DNA from: Centrapalus pauciflorus
Taxonomy: Eukaryota; Streptophyta; Magnoliopsida; Asterales; Asteraceae
Direction: 5' to 3'
DNA length: 64,000 bases
NCBI GenBank assembly: GCA_020465985.1
Contig: JAANYP010002965.1
Span: forward strand, 124,001-188,000
Positions 23,736 through 33,685 of the stretch are shown here, piece by piece (position 1 is the first letter of the stretch; the number at the start of each line of letters is the position of its first letter). Below the pieces are notes generated by a model. The model ran no database searches. It saw nothing but the letters and a program-made list of their open reading frames with translations, and was not told the origin of the DNA. The position numbers and the translations under genes were made by a program.

Positions 23736-24690
23736 CCTTCCACGGAGACACCTTCAGCAACACCTGATCCCCGATACTGAATTCGAGCTCCGAAGTATGA
23801 CGGTCAGCGTAACACTTCTGACGGCTCTGTGCAACACGCATATGCTCAAGGATCACAGCTACTTTATCACTCGTCTCCTGAAGTAGCTCGGGCCCACTGA
23901 TCGGTCGCTCACCGACCTCACCCCAACACACTGGGGTTAGACACTTACGGCCATATAATGCTTCAAACGGTGTCATCTTAATCGAGGCGTGGTAGCTATT
24001 ATTATAAGCAAACTCTACTAACGGGAGATGCACATCCCAGCTACCTCTGAAGTCTATGGCACATGCTCTCAACATGTCCTCGAGTGTCTGATTAGTGCGC
24101 TCAGTCTGCCCATCTGTCTGAGGCCTGTAAGCTGTGCTCAGCTGAACCCGGGTACCCAGCTCTCTCTGGAAGCTCTGCCAGAACCGCGAGGTGAAACGAG
24201 TATCGCGATCAGAAGTAATCGACTTCGGAATTCCATGCCGCGACACTATTTCATCAATATACAGCCGCGCTAGCTGATCCATCGTGATCGTACCCCGAAC
24301 AGCAAGAAAATGCGCACTCTTAGTCAACCGGTCCACTATGACCCAGATCATATCGTTCCCACGCACAGTACGAGGAAGTCTGACGATGAAATCCATCGTG
24401 ATGTGGTACCATTTCCACTCTGGAATCTCCAGTGGCTGTAGACGGCCGTGCGGTTTCTGGTGCTCACTTTTGACCCGCAAACATGTCATACACTGCTCGA
24501 CGTAACGACCTACATCCCTTTTCATACCCGGCCACCAGTAGAACTCTCGGAGGTCTCTATACATCTTTGTGCTCCCAGGGTGAATAGACAACCTCGACTT
24601 ATGCGACTCATCAAGGATCAACTGTCGCAAGTCCCCAACTCTGGGAACCCAAACTCTGCCTCTTAATACATACAAACCCCGGTCATCCCT
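23736..24690 (-). pseudogene. Element B integrase core
   Basis: HHCC finger (HPGSTKMYRDLREFYWWPGM, CMTCLRVK) and integrase core with its acidic residues (MDFIVRLP, TSDRDTRF, TDGQTERTNQTLE). The catalytic region is open from about 24690 down to 23736, where the frame shifts near FSIGDQVLLKVSPWKGV. It would integrate the element's cDNA. Confidence 0.92.
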
Positions 24691-25145
24691 GACCAATGAC
24701 TCTGTCTGCCCCACGAGCCTCTCTCTCTCTTCACATTCTGCTCCCTCAAACCCTCTATCTGTGCAAAACTCAGACTGTCAATCAGGGTAGAGGTGATCTC
24801 GAGTCTCACAGCTCGGGAAGTAACCGTCTGAACACACGCCTTACGGCTCAAGGCGTCAGCAACTACATTCGCCTTCCCAGGGTGATACTGTATCTCACAG
24901 TCATAATCTTTCAGAAGCTCTAAATTGCGTCTCTGTCGCATGTTCAATTCCTTCTGACTGAAAAGATACTGAAGGCTCTTGTGATCAGTATAAACCACAA
25001 ACTGGGACCCATACAGATAATGTCGCCATATCTTTAGCGCAAAGACTATGGCATCCAACTCAAGATCATGGACAATATGATTCTCTTCGTATGTCTTCAA
25101 CTGCCTCGAAGCGTAGGCAATCACCTTGCCCCGCTGCATTAACAC
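24691..25145 (-). pseudogene. Element B RNase H
   Basis: MQRGKVIAYASRQL, HDLELDAIVFALKIWRHYLYG, VYTDHKSLQYLFSQKELN and ADALSRKA mark a gypsy RNase H. The first catalytic Asp region (YSDAS-type) lies just upstream, across a frameshift near 25145-25165. The C-terminal part shifts frame again near 24700. Confidence 0.88.
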
Positions 25146-25261
25146 ACACCCAGCCCTGTCCCTGATGCATCACAGTATACAGCAAAATCATCCGTACCCT
25201 CGGGCAAAGCCAACACCGGCGCCTGGCACAATCGAGCTCTCAACTCAGCAAAGGCAGTCTC

Positions 25262-25486
25262 CTACTCGTCATTCCACTCGAATGGTACGCCTTGCCGTGT
25301 CAGTCTCGTCAACGGCATGGCTATCCGCGAAAAATTCTGAATGAACCGCCTGTAGTAGCCTGTCAATCCCAGGAAACTACGGATCTCTGGCACGGTCTTA
25401 GGCTGCTCCCAGCTCATCACAGCCTCAATTTTCGCAGGATCCACTTTGATGCCCTCACTGCTCACAACATGGCCCAAGAACTGCAC
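25262..25486 (-). pseudogene. Element B RT thumb/connection fragment
   Basis: QFLGHVVSSEGIKVDPAKIEAV through SFLGLTGYYRRFIQNFSRIA. It is bounded by in-frame TAG codons upstream (about 25494) and downstream (about 25259). The junction with the RT core is contiguous: the intron-like insert of element A is absent here. Confidence 0.9.
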
Positions 25487-25495
25487 TTCTCGGAG

Positions 25496-25960
25496 CTAGA
25501 ACTCGCACTTCGAAAACTTCGCATAGAGTCTCTCTCTCTGCAGCATGCTCAGGACCTCCCTCAAGTGCTGCTCATGCTCCTCAGCGCTCCTCGAATAAAT
25601 CAATATGTCGTCTATGAACACGATCACAAATCGATCCAACATGGCTCTACACACCCTGTTCATTAAATCCATGAAGGTTGCGGGTGCGTTAGTCAGTCCG
25701 AATGGCATGACTAAGAACTCATAGTGTCCATAGCGCGTCCTAAAGGCTGTCTTGGGCACATCCTCTTCCCTGACCTTCAGCTGGTGATATCCCGATCGCA
25801 AATCAATCTTCGAGAAGAAGCTAGATCCCTGTAGCTGATCGAATAAATCATCGATTCGCGGAAGTGGATATCTGTTTTTCACCGTCACTTTATTCAGCTC
25901 TCTGTAATCGATACACATTCGCATGGTACCGTCTTTCTTCTTTACAAACAACACCGGTGC
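25496..25960 (-). pseudogene. Element B reverse transcriptase core
   Basis: LFVKKKDGTMRMCIDYRELN, FFSKIDLRSGYHQL, VMPFGLTNAPA and FIDDILIYSRS show a full RT palm with catalytic Asp residues. A TAG replaces a conserved Trp codon at the upstream edge (25961-25963), and another TAG terminates it at about 25494. Confidence 0.93.
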
Positions 25961-25963
25961 TCC

Positions 25964-26713
25964 CTACGGTGATGAGCTCGGACGGATAAATCCCCTATCC
26001 AGCAACTCGTGAAGCTGAGTCATCATCTCTCGCATCTCAGTGGGTGCCAGCCTATAAGGCGTCTTCGCAATCGGCACCGCTCCAGGGATAAGGTCGATCC
26101 GGAACTCTACCTGGCGATCTGGCGGTAGCCCAGGTAACTCATCTGGGAATACCTCAGGGTAGTCTCGCACTACAGGTACATCCCCTACTTTCATCTTCTC
26201 TTTCTGGGCGTCAATCACATAAGCCAGGAAGGTCTCGCAACCTTTCGTCACATATCTCTGAGCTCTAACCATCGAGATGATCCCAATCTCGCCCTTTCGC
26301 CTCTCCCCGTAAACTGTCACGGTCTCGGTCTCAGAATTCGGTATCCTGATCATCTTCTTAGCACAAAGAATGTCTGCCTGACGGGCTGTCATCCAGTCCA
26401 TACCGACGATCACATCGAAGCTGCTGATCTCGACAGGCAGTAAGTCGATCAAGAATCGGTGAGTGTCAATCTCGAGTACACACTCTTGATAAACACGGCT
26501 CACTAACGCAGTACTGCCGTCTACCCTCTCGACAATCAATGACACAGATAACACAGTAGGAGCAACAGTAAAATAAGCACAGAAGGACACTGACACATAT
26601 GAGCGATCGGCTCCAGAATCAAATAAGACTCGCGCACGCAAGCCGTTTAGAATGTACGTACCCGTAACAACGTCTGGAGCATCTCTGGCCTCCTCAGCTG
26701 TGGCCTGGAACAC
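25964..26713 (-). pseudogene. Element B aspartic protease and RT linker
   Basis: ATAEEARDAPDVVTG, VLFDSGADRSYVS (retropepsin active site) and DVIVGMDWM, then the linker VEFRIDLIPGAVPIAKTPY and LLDRGFIRPSSSP, ending at an in-frame TAG. It is offset by a frameshift from gag near 26800, in a run of G residues. Confidence 0.92.
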
Positions 26714-26789
26714 TCGGCCTCTGGCTCTCGGAGCTGCATCCCTGCGCGAAGTAGAAGAAGAAGGCTCCGCTCTAGCACCACTCGTCTCG

Positions 26790-27519
26790 CCCCCGGTACT
26801 GCTGGTGCTGCCTCATGGCAATCTCTCATGCGGTGGCCTGGCTTCCCACATCGGAAGCATAACGCCTCTGGGGCTGTGCATGCTGTAGCTGTGTGGCCGA
26901 ACTGACCACATCTGAAACACCAAAATTGGTCACTAGCACATGGCCCGGCATGCCTACGGTGGCATCTCGGACAGTCTCGCTCCCCTGACGAACTATCAAC
27001 TCTGCTCCCTGATGCCCGGGACCCCTGCCCAACACTGCTCTGACTAGCTGTACGACTATCTCTCTGGCCCTGACCTCTGGATCTGTCATCTCGACCTCTA
27101 TCTCTGCCTCTGTCCCTGCCTCGGTCCCTACGCGAACCTGTACTCTGCTTCTGATGACGGCCCTGCTCGGGCTGCTGGTCCCTCGGCTCACGCCAGTAAC
27201 TAGACTGCTCGGAGACCCCTGTACGCTGTCTCTGGGTGGGCGGCTGCTCCCGCTGCCTCTCGATCTCTCGCTCTCTCATGCGAGCTAACTCTAGCGCCCT
27301 GGCAAAAGATGACGTCTCCTGTAGTCCCACAAACTCCCTGATATCTGGTCTCAGGCCGTCAACAAAGGCATCGGCCTTGCGCCTCTCTCTAACCACATGC
27401 TGTGGCGCAAACTGGGAGTACTCGTTAAAGCGGTCCACGTACTGCTGCACGGACAGATCCCTCTGCTGTAGATGGAGGAAACGACGCTTCATCTCTCTTT
27501 GCTCGTCACGGGGCGCATA
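26790..27519 (-). pseudogene. Element B gag, C-terminal half with zinc knuckles
   Basis: Gag core continues from YAPRDEQ-type sequence (FLHLQQRDLSVQQYVDRF, VDGLRPDIREFVG). A long Arg/Gly/Asp-rich repeat follows (RDRGRDRGRDRGRDDRS), then a CPRC..C motif and two CCHC knuckles (CFRCGQFGHTATAC, CFRCGKPGHRMRDC). It is separated from the N-terminal half by a TAG at about 27521 and from protease by a frameshift near 26800. Confidence 0.9.
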
Positions 27520-27522
27520 CTA

Positions 27523-27981
27523 GACCTCAAACATAGCCTTAAACTGCTCCCACGTCATCGCGTATGCTCGAGAATCAGACATGGACGACTCTATCGATCT
27601 CCACCACTGTGAGGCTTCACCCCTCAACTGATACGTGGCATACCCTACCATGTCCTTCGGGTCCACACGAGCAACCCGAAACGCGGACTCGATCTCGCGC
27701 TCCCACGCTAGAGCCATCCCCGGCTCACCCCCACCCCTGAACTCTAGAGGATTCCCAGTCATGAAATCCTTAAATGAACCCCCTCGCTGAGATGTAGACG
27801 AAGAGGCACCCGTGCCCGTATCCTGACCACCCCCAGTACGTGGCCCCGTATCATGTCCCTGATCCCTCTCCTGCTCTCTCTGCTGTCTATAAAACTCTGT
27901 AAGAACCTCAAGCAGCTCTGACTTGCGGATATACTCATCACCCGGCGGCTTACCCGCGCCAGAACCCTCTCCCAGATCTGC
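27523..27981 (-). pseudogene. Element B gag, N-terminal half
   Basis: Best start is the ATG at 27981 (MADLGEGSGAGKPPGDEYI). It includes a basic/acidic linker and the gag core beginning FKDFMTGNPLEFRGGGEP and QLRGEASQWWRS, ending WEQFKAMFEV at a premature TAG. A few upstream in-frame residues exist but lack a typical context. Confidence 0.88.
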
Positions 27982-28151
27982 CATACTGATCTGCACAAAA
28001 CAAGACAATTAAGCACAAGGATATGTCTTCCAGCGTTATACACTAAGCCAGGATAATTAAATCCTCTAGTATCCGTCACCGGAATACTCCCCAAGAATCT
28101 GAACACGGTCTAAGCTCAAGCATCCCCCGATGCCCAATATTAAAACCACAA

Positions 28152-28164
28152 GCTCTGATACCAT
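28152..28164 (-). other. Element B primer-binding site
   Basis: The minus strand reads TGGTATCAGAGCT a few bases inside the LTR end at 28168, matching initiator tRNA-Met usage. Confidence 0.85.
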
Positions 28165-28746
28165 ACATGTAACACCCTCTAATCCCAGCTAAAAGCCACG
28201 TCATATACAATACACAGGTGGCATTAACGCATATAATATCCATATCACAATGTCAAGGTTTACACAAACACTGATTAATTAAAACATTTCACAAACATAG
28301 TCATAACATCTAGAGTCAACCCGACATACAAAACCCGACCCGGACCCAAATATTCACATACGAACCCAGTATTGTTTATCCCAAAATTTCCAACAGAGTA
28401 GTCACATACAGATAACAAAAGGTAGAATCTCTCGATCGCAGCAAGTCACGCTCCTATCTTCGCTCAGGAGCTGGCGGTCCTATCTTCGGTTCCCCTGATA
28501 CACACATCAGACTCGAATACGTAAGCTTCGCAGCTCGTGAGTACACAAGGGTTAGACACTGCACAGTTCACATAATCACATATCGCATGTCACATGGCAG
28601 CCCTACACTACGTGGCATAACACATGCCAACCGACCTCTAGTCAGAGACCCTAGAGATCCAATACAGAAAGAGATACTCATCTCAATTGGGGAATCCCTC
28701 CCCCCTGGAGCCAAACCACGCCCGTGGAAGCTAACAGGAATAACGA

Positions 28747-28749
<3 letters not shown>

Positions 28750-28834
<85 letters not shown>
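28750..28834. repeat. (TA)n tract in LTR
   Basis: Alternating TA run, counterpart of 22068-22142. Confidence 0.95.
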
Positions 28835-28836
<2 letters not shown>

Positions 28837-29265
28837 GAACCCTACACAGGGTCAAACAGAGCTACACAGCTCCCACGATACTCATCGCAATATATAGTAA
28901 TGGATCTCAAGCATATAACACATATAAAGAAGGAAGGATCATACCTGAGGGGCAGCTCGCAGTGCCCAACATAATCACAACAGTAATATACGCACATATT
29001 ATGACTCGATAAAAGTAGGCCCTTTGAAAAGAACTCGTGTACTCACCTGGATCACCCCGCACAATATCTCTAATTCGCTGATCCGAACCCGGCCCGAAAC
29101 GATCTCTGACAATCCCTGTACACACAACGAACCTTCCCAGGTTAATCCCGGCTTAACAGGTAAGCCCAAAATGCCCAATAATCATTAATATAGTTGATAA
29201 AACCCTCAAAAAGCAACCCAAATAGGTTCCCGGGGTCTAAAAACCTAATCTGGCCAAAACAGCCC

Positions 29266-29735
29266 TGATCACGGCCGCGCTCATCTGATCACGGCCGCGC
29301 TCCTGATCACGCTCGCGCTCATCTGATCACGCCCGCGCTTCTGATCACGCCCGCGCTCATCTGATCACGGTCGTGCTCCCGATCACGGCCGAGCTCATCT
29401 GATCACGGTCGCCCTCCTGATCACGGCCACGCTCATCTGATCACGCCCGCCCTCCTGATCACGTCCGCGCTCATCTGATCACGGCCGTGCTCTCGATCAC
29501 GGTCGCCCTCCTGATCACGGCCACGCTCATCTGATCACGGCCGCCCTCCTGATCACGCCCGCGCTCATCTGATCACGGTCGTGCTCCCGATCACGGTCGC
29601 CCTCCTGATCACGCCCGCGCTCATCTGATCACGGCCGTGCTCCCGATCACGGTCGCCCTCCTGATCACGGCCACGCTCATCTGATCACGGCCGCCCTCCT
29701 GATCACGGCGCTCATCTGATCACGGCCGCGCTCGC
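29266..29735. repeat. LTR minisatellite, expanded allele
   Basis: About 23 units of roughly 20 bases built from GATCACGGCCGCGCTCATCT, GATCACGCCCGCGCTC and GATCACGGTCGCCCTCCT variants. Two variant types partly alternate, giving a higher-order pattern of about 40 bases. The 3' LTR has only about six units. Confidence 0.92.
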
Positions 29736-30392
29736 GGTCAGACTCATCTTCTTCATTTTTCAGCTTCTATCCATGGGGATTTCGACCCCAAATCCAATTT
29801 TTGCAGTAATAACTCGCAAAATCACCCCCAAAACACTTCTAAATCATACAGAAACCAATTCCCACCATATCCCAACAATAATTAACACAAAACCCTTTGA
29901 ATTTGAAGGTTCTTACCTTTCACAAATTGGAGAACACAAAGGAGAGCTTTCAATCCAATTTCAGCACTAAATCTTCACTTAATTGGCTTCAAACTCTCTG
30001 AATTGGAAGCATAAGCATATACATACACTCTTGATAAGTTTGGGGAAGGAAATAAAGTCACGAACATAGCATATGTAATATACACATATTTACGGATCCG
30101 GTTATATCGCGGGTTCGACACCGATACCCGACCCCAATATTAAAAATCCACTATGTATATCATTAAATCCCATTTAATCCCGTGAAGCCATAATTATAAA
30201 TTATCCACTAAAGTTATATCCCGAATCCACGTAATCCCCGTCCCGACACGTATAATCCACTATACGGGACGCAATTGGACCAACGCAATATTCAATAAAA
30301 TAATTGGTCAATAAGATAATTACACGTACCTGCTCGGGAGTCGGGGTGTTACAAGCGTCACGTGGCACTAAGTGTTTTGCTTTATTATAATA

Positions 30393-30770
30393 CTAGTTTA
30401 TAAACCCATGTATAAAACATGGGTATACATTTTAAAATTTTAATTTCATTAATCTTGTAGGATAATTTTTAAATATATTTTATCAAATTTATAATATCTA
30501 TTTATATAATACAATAAATATAAATATAAATATATAAAAAAAAAGTTATCATTCAAATTCAAATTTGAGTTTTATATTAGATAAGATTTAGATTTGATTA
30601 GATATTATTTAAATTATTTATTATAGATAGATTAGAAAAAACAAATTTTAGAAGCAAATTAATAGGAAATTGTTAGGTACACGTGGCAATCCCATTTTAA
30701 GCCAATTGGCGCTCTATCTAGATGACGTGTGGCATCTAGTTACTCATATAATAGAATAGATAGATATAGA
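30393..30770 (-). mobile_element. Short non-autonomous Helitron, minus strand
   Basis: On the minus strand it begins A|TCTATATCTATC and ends with a hairpin (CCCATGT-TTTAT-ACATGGG), an eight-base spacer and CTAG|T. This fits the Helitron rule of 5'-TC, 3' hairpin plus CTRR, and insertion between A and T. At 378 bp it encodes nothing. Its 5' 150 bases are inverted at 19649-19800. Confidence 0.8.
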
Positions 30771-31426
30771 TAATAAGAGATGCATATGTAAAATTATGGT
30801 AAGTTCATTCCTTTTAATTAGAGATAAGTAATTTATCTAATTATTTAAAGAGATATTTATTAAGTTAAAAGGAAGGAAAATTGAGCTAAAACTCTAGCTC
30901 TATAACTTGGGGGATTAGGCTTAGGGTTTAATACATCAAATAATTGAGCCTAGAATTCGGCCAAGCTTCAGTCGACCCACCCTTGCCCACGACTTCTCAT
31001 ACACACACTAAAAGCTTCGGTTTTTCGTTCGTTTGATCGATCACGTGACAATTGTTGTATCGTATCATCACCGCCTCACCGGTAACAGCTAAAACATCCC
31101 ATTTGAATTGTTCTTGCTCACATTTGTGAATGAAAGGTACAACGTACTCTAACGTATTAATGATTATGTCTTATTCCTAGTTTTCCTAGATGTGATCTTG
31201 TATTTCATGATTAATTTTTAATTCTGCTGCGTTGATAAATTTACTTGAAAGTTGTAAATACTTGTAAATAAACCCCAACACCTTCATTGACAGAAAAACC
31301 CTAAATCTCCAATCTAACACATACACACACATCGAACCATAGAGCATACACTTTTCAGGTGACATCAAACCTAAATCACCAATAGCTAATCAAAACCCTA
31401 AATCCTCAATCCACGGTTCACACAGT
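30771..31426. other. Unassigned single-copy-looking DNA
   Basis: No transposon ends recognised. Mixed-composition sequence at 30940-31130 with pyrimidine-rich stretches could be a transcribed leader, but no coding exon can be supported. Confidence 0.4.
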
Positions 31427-32099
31427 TAGGGACGAGCATTTGGACAAAAAAAAAACCGTCTGGACAAAAAAAACCTAAAAACCGGCCCGAACCAAACTGT
31501 TATTAATAAAATTGATCCGGTTTCGGTTTCTTTAAAATCACTATTTTCAGATTTCGGTTTTCCGGGTTCGGTCCACTGGTTTTCGGTTTTTAACTCGTAC
31601 CGGAATTTAAACTTTATTTTATCAATTTTAATGTTTATGTTATATTGTTATTTTTTGTAGTCCACAAAGGAACAAAATTTTTAAATATTATTTCTAAATC
31701 ATATAAAAAGTCCATGTAATAGCTATCGAACTCTTTGGTAAATATATAAATTATAATCATGTAAAAATAATTTATAACGGTGTAAATATTATTTTGTTAT
31801 AATACTATAGAGATAAAAATATAATGATTTAACATAAGGTATGTTTGATCTTTTATTTTGTTCAAATAAAGTGTGATAAACTTGGTAATTTCACAAAAAA
31901 AAAGAGTTGAGGAAGAAAGATAAACAAAACAATAAAACATCTATAAAACTTATACCAATTCCAATCGGTTCGAAAACCGGACCGGACCAGACCAAACCCG
32001 TATTACAAACATTGGCCTGGTTTTCGGTTTTCCTATTTCACTAATTTCGGTTTTTGATTTTTTTTTGTCCGGCCGGTTTGGGCCAAATGTTCATCCCTA
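31427..32099. mobile_element. hAT-like non-autonomous element with CACACAGT duplication
   Basis: Inverted ends TAGGGACGAGCATTTGG and TAGGGATGAACATTTGG (right end reverse-complemented). It is flanked by perfect 8-bp copies of CACACAGT (31419-31426, 32100-32107). Subterminal AAAACCGG / CCGGTTTTCGG repeats recur on both sides. The 673-bp length and lack of coding sequence fit a hAT MITE. Confidence 0.92.
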
Positions 32100-32107
32100 C
32101 ACACAGT

Positions 32108-33685
32108 GAACCTTCAAAATACACCACACACACACACACCAGAAACATCATTGGAGGATTTGATTTTGTCGAAATCTTTGTCGGAGGCTTCGTTAGAGTC
32201 TTTGACGGAAGTCTGATGAGGTTGAAAAGATGAAACGAGAGTGAAGAAACTGGTTATTCCTAATTAATTTGGACAAAAACCCATTTTGATAAGGTTATAC
32301 TAGTTAGGGGTTTTTTATGCATTACAAAATGTTTTGATGTTTTAATCAAAAAAGCTAACTAGTTAAAGGTAATTTTTTGTCGCAAAACCCCTAATAAAAA
32401 CGTATCTTTAAATGAATTGGATAACATTAGTGTGAGATAGAAATGAATGAAATTGGGTGCTTCATGAAATGAATAAAGTTGGATTCTGATGAAGTATATG
32501 AGTTGAGTAATGCAAACCTTAGTTTGAGCATAAAAGATGGAGTAATTAATGAAACAAAAGCAGTTTATACATGGGAATAATGCAACTATAATACAACAAT
32601 AAAGTCTTGATAATCGATCAAAGGATGTGAGGACGTGTTGCATTCAATGAATTAAATTTGGTCAATGACATTTCATGACTGCAGAAGACGGTTTATTTTT
32701 ACATTTGTGATCCACTGTGCAATGGCAAAATGCTTACCATGTACTTGAAAATGTTTGGCTGTAATGTTGTAGTTTGTTGTGATGTCCATTGATGTAAAGA
32801 ATACATGGTGTAATGTTACACATGTACAGTATTGATAGCACATGTTTTATGTGCTTTGAGTATGTAATACTTCTCATCTATAAAACAATTTCCCTTCAAA
32901 ATTTAAAAAAAAAAAAAAAAGAAATGGACTAGTTCATATTGTTATATCTTTTTTCATGATAATTAATTAATTAACTCAAGATTTTGATACAAAATCTCAT
33001 ACTTGAGTATTGCTCACTTTGTAATCAGATTTTGACAACCATGAAATAAAAGAATGGAGAATTAATGCTTGGCAATTGAAATGAAGATGATACACACATA
33101 CTAAACCAACCTTGAAAGTTGAAACCGAATAAATTCGTATTTTATTGGTTTTAATTTGATGGAGTTTAAGGAGGATGAAGAAGAAAAAGAATCCAAAATC
33201 AGACATGTTATTTTGAAAAATTATTAATAACAACTTTTATTGTTATCAATAATAGCAATAGGGGATCAAAAACTTACTATTATCGATAACAAAATAAAAA
33301 GATATTTCTATTATTAATCATTTTTAAAAAAAAGTCACATTGTTATTTTTGACCATAAGCCCGATTGTTAAAAGGTCTCATATGCTATTTTTGACCATTA
33401 GTTGATGATGATCACTAAGCTGGTAAATTCAAAAACAACTACAAAGAAAGACGCACTGACATGATCTATCACCACCATCGTTGGAATCTGAACCAGAACC
33501 AGAATCCAATTCACCAATCCAGAGGTTTATCTTATTGAAGACCGAAGAGATTTATTGGGGTTTTTCATAAGCAATTATTCACTCATTGAAGTACGATTTC
33601 AAAGTTTGGAAAAGAAATGGTAATATTAAGTTAAAGATTAACGACCTGAGAGAGGATAATTAAGTTAAAGATTGCTTTATTTTAT
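32108..33685. other. Intergenic region upstream of the PPR gene
   Basis: AT-rich, no supported exon. A 16-base A run at 32909-32924 after a transcript-like stretch could be a retroposed tail, but no flanking duplication was found. The last 150 bases before 33686 are presumably promoter or leader of the PPR gene; no clear TATA box can be assigned. Confidence 0.4.

Larger units (their letters stand above)
21484..30353 (-). mobile_element. Complete Ty3/gypsy (chromovirus-like) element B
   Basis: An 8.9-kb minus-strand element with both LTRs, primer site, gag, protease, RT, RNase H, integrase, chromodomain-like tail and polypurine tract, flanked by AGCGC (21479-21483) and AGCGT (30354-30358), a one-mismatch 5-bp duplication. 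LTRs look nearly identical outside one expanded minisatellite, implying recent insertion, yet the coding region carries several stops and frameshifts. It may have been copied from a defective template or decayed quickly. It lies inside Helitron-like DNA. Confidence 0.92.
28168..30353 (-). repeat. Element B 5' LTR, 2186 bp
   Basis: TGTAACACCC...GGGTGTTACA. By eye it differs from the 3' LTR only at scattered bases, plus TA length and minisatellite expansion. Confidence 0.93.

Noticed and set aside
29266..29735. Regular repeats resembling a CRISPR array
   Set aside because: Units are contiguous variants without unique spacers, inside a plant LTR; a minisatellite.
32909..32924. Poly(A) run as proof of a processed retrogene or SINE
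   Set aside because: No coding similarity upstream and no flanking target duplication visible.
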